From positions 186,001 through 250,000 of the forward strand of contig NZ_LGEC01000058.1 in NCBI RefSeq assembly GCF_001279585.1: DNA of 64,000 nucleotides, read 5' to 3'. Every line of letters begins with the position of its first letter. The first letter of the stretch is position 1. The notes under the pieces were generated by a model. It did no database searches. It had not been told where the DNA came from and saw nothing but the letters and a program-made list of their open reading frames with translations. The position numbers and the translations under genes are program-made. This document shows positions 26,201 to 32,612 of the stretch, piece after piece. Source of the DNA: Nocardiopsis sp. NRRL B-16309 (GTDB taxonomy: Bacteria > Actinomycetota > Actinomycetes > Streptosporangiales > Streptosporangiaceae).

Positions 26201-27534
26201 GGGGCCACGGTGTGGCGGCGGCGCCCCCGGAAGCGCTGATCGGGCCCGCGCACACCGTCCTCGGGCTCCCGGGCCCGGCCGACACCGCCACCGGCCTGGC
26301 CTTCGCGCTCGGCTGCCTGCTGGCGGGCGTGCTGGCGGTGCTCGCTGCCCGGCTGGTGGACCGGCCCCGCGCCCTCCACGCCGCCGCGCTCGCGGGTCCG
26401 GCCGCGCTCGTCCCGCTGCCGGTCGCCCTCGGCGCGCCGTTCCTGTTCTCGCTCGTGTGGACGCTGGCGGTGGGCGCCGGGCTGGCACTGTGGGCGGCGC
26501 GCCTGGCGGATCCGCGGCTGAGCCGCCTGCCCGCGTCGACCGGCCTCTTCGTCCTGCTGCTCGGGTTCGGCTGGTCCCTGGCCGAACCGTTCACGACCGC
26601 GGCGGTACTGGCGTTCGTCGCCGTGGCCGCCTCCTTCGCCGCGGCCCTGTCCCGGACCACGGTCACGGCCGTGGGCGCCACGGCCCTGGCCACCGCCGCC
26701 ACCGGCGGGCTGGCGCTGGCCCTGCCGCTGGCCCTGGACCTGCCCGTGCAGCTCGCCGCCCTGGGGCCCCTGCTGGTGGTCGCCGGAGTGGCGGCGGTCG
26801 CGCCCCGGCTGCGGTCGCCGCTGCTGGAGGCCACCGAGGTCCCGGCCGCGGTGTGGGCCCTGGTGGTCCTGGGCCTCAGCTCGCTCGCGCACACCGCGGT
26901 CCCAGTGCCGGGCCCCGAGCGGTACGGCGCGTTCGCCGAACCCCGGCCGGAGCTGGTCGCGGTCGCCCTGGCGGTGCTCGGCGTGATCTCGCTGGGCAGC
27001 GCGGTCCGTCCCGGCCGACGGCCGCTGGCCGTGGTCGGCGGGCTGCTGATGCTCGCCGCGATGTGGACGGTGCTGGCCGCCTGGGACGTCGGCGTCGCCG
27101 AGGCCTACACGGTCGTGCCGGCGCTGGCCGCGCTGGTCCTGGGCTGGGAGTGGAGCCGCAAGGCCAAGGTCCCGCCGTCGAGCTGGGCCGCCTACGGGGG
27201 CGGGCTGGCGCTGCTCCTGCTGCCGACGGTCGGGCTGGTGCTGGGAGGACAGGACCTGCTCTGGCGGGTGCCGGCCCTCCTCGCCGCGGGCCTGGCCGTG
27301 GCCGTGTGGGGGCTGCGCGGACGGCTCCAGGCGGCACTGGTGATCGGTGGCGCGGCGCTGGTCCTGACCTCGCTGCGGGCCTTCGGTCCGCCGCTGTGGG
27401 ACCTGACCGTGCTCCTGCCGAACTGGGTACCGTTCGCGGCGGCCGGCGCGCTGCTGCTGGTCGTCGGGGCCCGCTACGAGGCGAACCTGGCACGCCTGCG
27501 CCGACTCGGTCGCACGGTCGCCGCCATGCGGTGA
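23233..27534 (+). CDS. Giant polytopic membrane protein, SCO7613 C-terminal-domain family
   Basis: A 1433-residue protein. It opens with a small zinc ribbon (LRCPDCAAPLRPG then ACPRCALVL, about 30-55) and a helix GPLAQRLWEIDTQLVDL. More than 1200 residues of almost continuous hydrophobic helices rich in Ala, Leu and Val follow. Three diverged internal repeats are visible, each with a core resembling LVPLPV-LG-P, then VWALAVGA and GLAWALPE-YT. They lie near residues 485, 750 and 1060. The function is unknown. An ATG at 23269 is an alternative start; neither has a good ribosome site. It is followed by two strong hairpins. Confidence 0.8.
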   Translation: MPSAAFRPTMVGMNAHGSPPPAAPPLRCPDCAAPLRPGAAACPRCALVLVGPLAQRLWEIDTQLVDLADRSRRLRAERSEVHRLLRRESGAPRPVGEPAAPVAPGHAARSGPSGPPAPHAGPQAGPVPVGAYHRAQVPPPAPRRSELSQLSAQNLILGLGGLLVGIAALVFAVWTWSDLTTGTRALILTLTTLFFAGVALPLHRRGLASTAETFGALGAALLCVDALALYLVSDGITNGPGYAAAALAVIGALLVLYPLLVPLRAPRVIAVLLVQPVPVLLVAASSWDGRWPWMLTALAVTALLDVLVGTRLGAPRPGVPVRTLHVVALVVWALTIGFTVLAVALMSSVTDPLRWWSVAATLLVSGAASLLLARQPRTTPAERARGRFHTVAGLLALGLVPLAAGPAHLPVLPRVPGRVWSDDPSLAMRTATDVLGLVPVGSAVPSAPAQLSAILVGAVLAVGVAALPRRALLVPVLALVAPPTLLPVPLLLGFPLVAASVWALLLGAALIVWATLLRTGHRSRVPAVTGFLTLLTGLAWALPEWYTSAAALLLVATSALVAALAVNRTAGDRAEGPAATLYAAATALWLVVLLVGAPLLVSLLAMPRPDRIQWWLLAALALLAGATALRLGRTAPPFGNGSVADPRPALTWAGLLLLPLAPLAAVVQGPPSAPLFAGPHGVWAAPLAEMLEPASAVLGYSAPPGAGAAALSALGLLAASALAVGTVRLADRRLVSAAMALTVPAALVPLPVVLGLPYVVAVVWALAVGAALTLSVARTGDRPHAWVATATGLATLLLGLAWALPERYTSLVAAVLLACAALLGSLELRRLGRPGTDGPGSPVRLVYSSVLGIGVADLVLVGALVADSAAAVRHTPAVWALAALAVLGIATTALVVGRLPYAGPWPTTVGATPAGAGPAPQGYAGAGGFRTPGAAPVPGAPPAARGGAPRPTIRPAPSVSPYSVLGLVLLTIAPLVAGPPGLPVFAFAPWGHGVAAAPPEALIGPAHTVLGLPGPADTATGLAFALGCLLAGVLAVLAARLVDRPRALHAAALAGPAALVPLPVALGAPFLFSLVWTLAVGAGLALWAARLADPRLSRLPASTGLFVLLLGFGWSLAEPFTTAAVLAFVAVAASFAAALSRTTVTAVGATALATAATGGLALALPLALDLPVQLAALGPLLVVAGVAAVAPRLRSPLLEATEVPAAVWALVVLGLSSLAHTAVPVPGPERYGAFAEPRPELVAVALAVLGVISLGSAVRPGRRPLAVVGGLLMLAAMWTVLAAWDVGVAEAYTVVPALAALVLGWEWSRKAKVPPSSWAAYGGGLALLLLPTVGLVLGGQDLLWRVPALLAAGLAVAVWGLRGRLQAALVIGGAALVLTSLRAFGPPLWDLTVLLPNWVPFAAAGALLLVVGARYEANLARLRRLGRTVAAMR

Positions 27535-27560
27535 CCGAAGGCCCACCCCGGCCCGAGAGG

Positions 27561-27588
27561 CCCCCGCGGGAAGGTGGACCCGCGGGGG
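27561..27588 (+). terminator. Terminator 1 after the giant membrane protein gene
   Basis: A 10-base GC inverted repeat (27561-27570 and 27579-27588) with an 8-base loop, 27 bases after the stop. Confidence 0.7.
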
Positions 27589-27605
27589 CGCGGACCGCCT
27601 CCGTG

Positions 27606-27656
27606 CCCGGACCGACCGCCCCGGGCGGGGGCGGAGCCCGGGGCGGTCGGTCCGGG
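27606..27656. terminator. Terminator 2, bidirectional
   Basis: A perfect 21-base inverted repeat (27606-27626 and 27636-27656) with a 9-base loop between convergent genes. It would also stop transcription leaving phoH on the other strand. Confidence 0.85.
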
Positions 27657-27685
27657 ACAGGGCGGCCCGTGGCGGGCCGCCCGGA

Positions 27686-28996
27686 TCAGCTCTCCAGCAT
27701 CTCCGTGACCAGCGCGGCGATCGGCGAGCGCTCGGAGCGGGTCAGGGTGACGTGCGCGAACAGCGGGTGGCCCTTGAGCTTCTCGATCACCGCGACGACG
27801 CCGTCGTACCGGCCCACCCGCAGGTTGTCCCGCTGGGCGATGTCGTGGGTGAGCACCACCCGCGAGTTCTCACCGAGCCGGGAGAGCACCGTGAGCAGGA
27901 CCCCGCGCTCCAGGGACTGGGCCTCGTCCACAATGACGAACGCGTCGTGCAGCGAGCGCCCCCGGATGTGCGTGAGCGGCAGGACCTCCAGCATGCCGCG
28001 GTCGACGATCTCCTCGATGACCTCCTCGGTGGTCACCGCCGACAGGGTGTCGTGCACCGCCTGGCCCCACGGGGTCATCTTGTCGTTCTCGGTGCCGGGG
28101 AGGTAGCCCAGCTCCTGGCCGCCCACCGCGTACAGCGGGCGGAACACCATCACCTTGCGGTGCTGGCGGCGCTCCAGGACCGACTCCAGGCCCGCGCACA
28201 ACGCGAGCGCCGACTTGCCGGTGCCCGCGCGCCCGCCCAGGGACACGATGCCGACGTCGGGGTCGGTGAGCAGGTCCAGCGCGACCCGCTGCTCGGCGCT
28301 GCGCCCGTGCAGACCGAACACGTCCCGGTCGCCGCGTACGAGCTTCACCGACTTGTCCGGCTGCACCCGGCCCAGCGCCTTGCCGCGCTCGGAGACCAGC
28401 ACCAGGCCCGTGTGGCAGGGCAGGTCGCGGGCCTCCTCGATGTCGCTCGCGCCGCTCTCGAACAGCTCCCCGATCTGGTGGGCGGGCACGTCCAGCTCGG
28501 CCATGCCGGTCCAGCCGTGCTCGATGGCCAGCTCCGCGCGGTACTCGTCGGCCGGGAGCCCGATGGCGGACGCCTTGATCCGCATCGGCAGGTCCTTGCT
28601 GACCAGGACGACGTCGCCCTCCTCGCCGTCCTGGCCGGGCTCGCTCCCATGCGGCGCGGCCTGGAGGTTGCGGGCCACCGTCAGGATCCGGGTGTCGTTG
28701 TCGCCCAGCCGGAAACCCGCCGGCAGGATCGACGGATCGCTGTGGTTGAGCTCGACGCGCAGCGTGCCGCCCTGGTCGTTCACAGGAACCGGATCGTCAA
28801 GGCGGCCGTTGGCGACGCGGAGGTCGTCCAGGAGGCGGAGCGCCCGACGAGCGAAGTACCCGAGTTCCGGGTCGTGACGCTTGCTCTCCAGCTCGGTGAT
28901 CACCACCACGGGGATGACCACCTGGTGCTCGGCGAACCGGGTCACGGCCATCGGGTCGGCGAGCAGGACGCTGGTGTCGAGCACGTAGACGCGCAT
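27686..28996 (-). CDS. phoH: PhoH2-type PIN-PhoH RNA helicase/ribonuclease
   Basis: A 436-residue two-domain protein. The N-terminal PIN nuclease domain (about 1-150) starts VYVLDTSVLLADP, with Asp7 a likely metal ligand. The PhoH ATPase (about 230-436) has Walker A GGRAGTGKS (254-262) and Walker B VIVDEAQS. In mycobacteria the homologue (Rv1095) is a sequence-specific RNA helicase and ribonuclease, sometimes with an upstream antitoxin-like frame. No clear antitoxin frame is seen here, although an in-frame GTG at about 29068 would add 24 residues. ATG 28996 has AGGAG upstream. Confidence 0.93.
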   Translation of the reverse strand: MRVYVLDTSVLLADPMAVTRFAEHQVVIPVVVITELESKRHDPELGYFARRALRLLDDLRVANGRLDDPVPVNDQGGTLRVELNHSDPSILPAGFRLGDNDTRILTVARNLQAAPHGSEPGQDGEEGDVVLVSKDLPMRIKASAIGLPADEYRAELAIEHGWTGMAELDVPAHQIGELFESGASDIEEARDLPCHTGLVLVSERGKALGRVQPDKSVKLVRGDRDVFGLHGRSAEQRVALDLLTDPDVGIVSLGGRAGTGKSALALCAGLESVLERRQHRKVMVFRPLYAVGGQELGYLPGTENDKMTPWGQAVHDTLSAVTTEEVIEEIVDRGMLEVLPLTHIRGRSLHDAFVIVDEAQSLERGVLLTVLSRLGENSRVVLTHDIAQRDNLRVGRYDGVVAVIEKLKGHPLFAHVTLTRSERSPIAALVTEMLES

Positions 28997-29338
28997 TCCC
29001 TCTCCTACCTCCGGGACGGGGGCGGTGGGGGACTGGGTGTCGCGGCGATCGGTCGAGGAACTAGCCACTCGTTCTCCCCTTGGGCACCACTGGGGCACCC
29101 TACTGTCACGGGATCATGGAGGACCGGGACCAAGCCCCTGAGGGCCGGGTCCGGCCCTCCTCGTCGAAGTTCCTCGATGACGCAGGAGTTCAAAGAGCCG
29201 GGGCCTCCCGAACGGGTGGACGGACGCCACCCGCCTTTTCCGACGCTACGCGCCCGTGAACCCCGGGTCCAGGCCCCCGTCCCTCCACGCGGTGAACACC
29301 GCGTTAAGGGGACGGCCGACAGGGAGCTGCTGAGGGGA
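28997..29338. other. Intergenic region between isoprenyl transferase and phoH
   Basis: This 342-base gap holds no supported gene. A 9-base inverted repeat at 29140-29159 (GAGGGCCGG, loop GT) may terminate the isoprenyl transferase transcript. The phoH promoter should lie between there and 28996; no clear boxes were found. Confidence 0.5.
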
Positions 29339-30100
29339 TCAGGAGCCGAAGCGGCGGTTGCGCGCGCCGTACGAGCGCAGTGCACGCAGGAAGTCCACTC
29401 TGCGGAACGCGGGCCAGTAGACCTCGCAGAAGTAGAACTCCGAGTGCACGCTCTGCCAGAGCATGAAGCCGGACAGGCGCTGTTCCCCGGACGTGCGGAT
29501 GAGCAGGTCGGGGTCGGGCTGGCCGCGCGTGTAGAGATGCCGTGCGATGTCCTCGATGTCCAGGCGCTCGGCCAGCTCCTGGATACCGGTGCCCTTGGCC
29601 GCTTCCTCGTGGAGGAGCGACCGAACCGCATCAGCGATCTCACGTCTACCCCCATACCCGACGGCGACGTTGACAACCAGGCCAGGGTTGCCGGATGTGG
29701 CCGACTCCGCCTCCTTGAGCGCACGGGCGGTGGAGTCGGGCAGCACGTCGAGGGCGCCCACGGGGCGCGTGTTCCAGCCCTCCTCGCGCAGCCGCGCGAT
29801 GGTGGCCTCGATGATGCGCACCAGCGGGCCCAGCTCCGACTCGTCCCGGGTGAGGTTGTCGGTGGACAGCATCCACAGCGTGACGACCTGCACTCCGAGC
29901 TCGTCGCACCAGCGGAGGAGCTCGAAGATCTTGTCCGCGCCGGCCTGGTGGCCCTGTTCGGCCCCCCGCATGCCGCTGCTCTTCGCCCACCGGCGGTTCC
30001 CGTCCATCGCGACACCGACGTGCCGCGGGATCTCCTGGCTGGTCAGGCGGCGTTCCAGCCGCCTTTCATAGAGCCAGTACAGGGGGTCACGAAGCCCCAT
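29339..30100 (-). CDS. Isoprenyl transferase (cis-prenyl diphosphate synthase)
   Basis: A 253-residue cis-prenyl transferase that condenses IPP with an allylic diphosphate in Z configuration to make lipid-carrier precursors. Catalytic Asp33 lies in HVGVAMDGNRRWA. The C-terminal RTSGEQRLSGFMLWQ and the WPAFRRVDFLRAL block are typical. Its neighbourhood matches M. tuberculosis Rv1086, a short-chain Z-farnesyl diphosphate synthase, so a short product is more likely than full undecaprenyl diphosphate. Product length depends on residues I cannot model. ATG 30100 has AGAGG upstream. Confidence 0.92.
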   Translation of the reverse strand: MGLRDPLYWLYERRLERRLTSQEIPRHVGVAMDGNRRWAKSSGMRGAEQGHQAGADKIFELLRWCDELGVQVVTLWMLSTDNLTRDESELGPLVRIIEATIARLREEGWNTRPVGALDVLPDSTARALKEAESATSGNPGLVVNVAVGYGGRREIADAVRSLLHEEAAKGTGIQELAERLDIEDIARHLYTRGQPDPDLLIRTSGEQRLSGFMLWQSVHSEFYFCEVYWPAFRRVDFLRALRSYGARNRRFGS

Positions 30101-30197
30101 GGGCGAAACCTCTCAGAGCTGGAGCATGGCCGACACGCACACTCGTGTGGCTGATGTGCCGACGGGGATGGGATCCAGGGTAGTTCGCCGCGGGACT

Positions 30198-30815
30198 CTA
30201 CGTCACGGTCAGGGACTTGCGCACGTGCTTGCGGCCCTGGTGGATGCGGGACTTGACGGTGCCCAGGGCGAGGTTGAGCTCTGAGGCGATCTCGTTGTAG
30301 TCCATCTGGCACAGGTCGCGCAGCACCAGGGGCGCCACGAGGTTGGGGCGCTCCTTCTCCAACTGGTCGAGGGCCTCCAGGAGGTCGATGCGCGAACCGG
30401 CGATGACACTCGTGGTGCGGGGGTCGCTCTGCGGGGGCATGCGCTCGGCCTCGGTGGGGTACTCGGCCGAACGGCGCTTCATCGAGCGGTAGGTCTGGCG
30501 TGCGGAGTTGGACACCACGGTGTAGAGCCACGTGGTGAAGAGCGAGTCGCCCTTGAAGCTGTCGATCTTGCGCGCCACGCGCAGCAGCGCGTCCTGGCAG
30601 GCCTCCTCGGCGTCCTGCCGGTAGGGCAGGAAGCGGGCGCACCGGCGCAGCACCTCCGGCTGGATCCGGCGGAGCAGGTCGTCCAGCGCCGCGGCGTCGC
30701 CCGCCTTGGCGCGGCGCGCGAGCTCCTCCAGCTCCTCGTCGACGTTGCTCGCCACCCGCCGGCGGGGCTTGGGCGCCGAGTGGTCGGCCTGGTCTTCGTA
30801 CTCGCCACTGCTCAT
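30198..30815 (-). CDS. RNA polymerase sigma factor, ECF-like
   Basis: A 205-residue sigma-70-family factor with region 2 (about 40-110, including RYRQDAEEACQDALLRVARK in variant form and FTTWLYTVVSNSARQ). Region 4 (about 140-200) carries the helix-turn-helix DLCQMDYNEIASELNLALG and GTVKSRIHQGRK. No region 3, zinc anti-sigma or signal-sensing domain is fused. ATG 30815 has AGGGAGAG upstream. It is divergent from a Ser/Thr kinase gene, which suggests kinase-linked control, as known for some actinobacterial sigma/kinase pairs. No anti-sigma gene is adjacent. Confidence 0.9.
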   Translation of the reverse strand: MSSGEYEDQADHSAPKPRRRVASNVDEELEELARRAKAGDAAALDDLLRRIQPEVLRRCARFLPYRQDAEEACQDALLRVARKIDSFKGDSLFTTWLYTVVSNSARQTYRSMKRRSAEYPTEAERMPPQSDPRTTSVIAGSRIDLLEALDQLEKERPNLVAPLVLRDLCQMDYNEIASELNLALGTVKSRIHQGRKHVRKSLTVT

Positions 30816-31120
30816 GGCTGGCTCTCTCCCTGGCTGACGGCGGACATCCGTCCGTTGGAGGACGCGTGGGCGTCCACGATGGATCACGCGTCACGTGGAC
30901 GCGGACCGGCTCCTGCCGGTCCGCCGCACCGGTGACCGGGTTTCGGCCACCATTCCATGGTGCACACGACTCTCCGGGCATTCCACCCGGTTTCGCCGCC
31001 CTCACGCACCGGTGCCACCCGAAGACGTGGATCATATCCGCGAAAGCGAATGCGAACGCGTAGATGGTGTATTAGTGGGCAACGAACGCGTACGCACCCC
31101 CCTGACAGACCGAGGCGGAA
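30816..31120. promoter_or_regulatory. Shared promoter region of sigma factor and kinase
   Basis: This 305-base divergent region carries a 10-base direct repeat CGAACGCGTA at 31053-31062 and 31083-31092, exactly 30 bases apart (about three helical turns). A TATTAG box at 31070-31075 lies between the copies and fits a kinase -10 element. A regulator bound to both copies would flank that promoter. Confidence 0.4.
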
Positions 31121-32488
31121 ATGAGTCAACCGGAGGCCTTCGGGCGCTACCGCGTCATACGACGCCTGGGCTCCGGTTCGTTCGCCACGGTATGGCTCGC
31201 CCAGGACGATCTGCTCAACTATCCGGTCGCCATCAAGGTACTCGCCGAGAACTGGGCGCACCAGATGGACATCCAGCACCGTTTCCTGGAGGAGGCGCGC
31301 ATCCTGCGCCAGACCGACTCCACGTGGCTGGTGGCCGTCCACGACGTGGACGTCCTGCCCGACGGGCGGCCGTACATGGTGATGACCTACGCGGACCAGG
31401 GCAGCGTCTCCGACCTCGTCAACCGAGGTCAGCTGCCCTTGGACGAGGCCCTGCGGCTGCTGACCGAAATCGGCCAGGGCATCACCGTGCTACACAACCA
31501 CGGCACGATCCACCGCGACATCAAGCCCTCCAACGTGCTGCTCCAGTCGTCACCCGTGGGGCAGAGGGTGCTGGTGGCGGACCTGGGGTTCGCCAAGTCC
31601 ATCGACGAGGCCTCGGGCTTCACTGCGGCCGCCGGAACCCCCGGCTACATGTCGCCGGAACAGAGCATCCCCGGCGGTGACCTGGACGTCCGCTCGGACG
31701 TGTACTCGCTGGGCGCGGTCGCCTACGAGCTCATCACGGGGCGTCCGCCCTCCCGGCCGCCGGTGCGCATCGCACCTGGCCGGATCCGGCCAGGTCTGCC
31801 CCCGGCGCTGGACGACCTCATCCTGTCCGCACTTTCGGTGGACCGGGAAAGCCGCCCGGCGGACGCCAAAACCTTCACCGACCGCGTCAGGGCGATCCGT
31901 ATGGCACCGGACCTGCCGCGCGCGGACCCGTGGTGGCAGCGGTACCGGATGCCCTGGCGCCGCGCCGCCGTGCTCGCCTCGGCCCTGGTCGTCCTGGGCG
32001 CCGTGCTGACCGCCTCGGTCGGCAGCCCCGGCCAGTCGCTGACCACGGTGCGCATGGCGTCCCAGGGGATCTCCATGACCGTCCCGCTCGTGTGGGCCAA
32101 GGACTTCCACCCGACCATGGCGGCCCGACCGGCGGCCACGAGCGCCGGTGCCGACACGGGCATGCTCGTGGCCACCGACTCCGACCACTGGGACGACACG
32201 GACGTCCCCTCCTACGGGGTGTACACGACCGTGCTCCCCGGCTCGCTCGTCCTGGACGGCGTCGCCGACGCCGACGCGTGCGAGGGCACGCCGTTGGAAC
32301 GCGGGATCGCCCTGAACGGCTGGGAGGGCTCGGCGTGGGACTGGCCCGACTGCAACGGCTCGGGCGCGTTCACCAGCCTCGCCGTGCACACGGCGGACGA
32401 GCCCACGACGGTGTACATGGAGGTCCGCCAGCCGCACCACAGGCCGGACCTGGTGGACGAGATGGTGAACGGGCTGCGGCTCTCCTGA
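31121..32488 (+). CDS. Membrane serine/threonine protein kinase with DLG motif
   Basis: A 455-residue kinase with an intracellular kinase domain (about 8-270). The glycine loop is RLGSGSFATVW, with Lys39, catalytic HRDIKPSN (131-138, Asp133) and an activation-segment DLG at 154-156 in place of DFG. The magnesium-binding Asp is kept, so it should be active. One transmembrane helix (about 284-302) leads to a 150-residue extracellular domain with a cysteine pair (ADACEGT, DWPDCNG). It is divergent from the sigma factor gene. Substrates are not evident. Confidence 0.92.
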   Translation: MSQPEAFGRYRVIRRLGSGSFATVWLAQDDLLNYPVAIKVLAENWAHQMDIQHRFLEEARILRQTDSTWLVAVHDVDVLPDGRPYMVMTYADQGSVSDLVNRGQLPLDEALRLLTEIGQGITVLHNHGTIHRDIKPSNVLLQSSPVGQRVLVADLGFAKSIDEASGFTAAAGTPGYMSPEQSIPGGDLDVRSDVYSLGAVAYELITGRPPSRPPVRIAPGRIRPGLPPALDDLILSALSVDRESRPADAKTFTDRVRAIRMAPDLPRADPWWQRYRMPWRRAAVLASALVVLGAVLTASVGSPGQSLTTVRMASQGISMTVPLVWAKDFHPTMAARPAATSAGADTGMLVATDSDHWDDTDVPSYGVYTTVLPGSLVLDGVADADACEGTPLERGIALNGWEGSAWDWPDCNGSGAFTSLAVHTADEPTTVYMEVRQPHHRPDLVDEMVNGLRLS

Positions 32489-32513
32489 TTCCTTGGGCCT
32501 CTGTGTTCTTCTG

Positions 32514-32577
32514 GGGCCTCCGCTCGTTCCTCGCTTCGGCCCGTGCTCGGGCGCCTTCGAGACCGCGCCTTCGCGCC
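32514..32577. repeat. Dispersed intergenic repeat, copy A (two modules)
   Basis: Two modules lie just after the kinase gene: 32514-32542 (29 bases) and 32546-32577 (32 bases). Both recur at 61.6-61.7 kb in inverted orientation and in swapped order. Identity is 28/29 and 29/32 by eye. The 29-base module has complementary ends (GGGCC/GGCCC), so it can form a stem. Confidence 0.75.
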
Positions 32578-32612
32578 CTACGGACGTGGCTCACGGGGTC
32601 CTGGACCGGGCG

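Noticed and set aside
22749..28106. A frame of 1785 codons overlapping the giant membrane protein gene
   Set aside because: It is Arg/Pro/Gly-rich shadow sequence without hydrophobic pattern or motifs, while the overlapping frame encodes a coherent zinc ribbon and helices.
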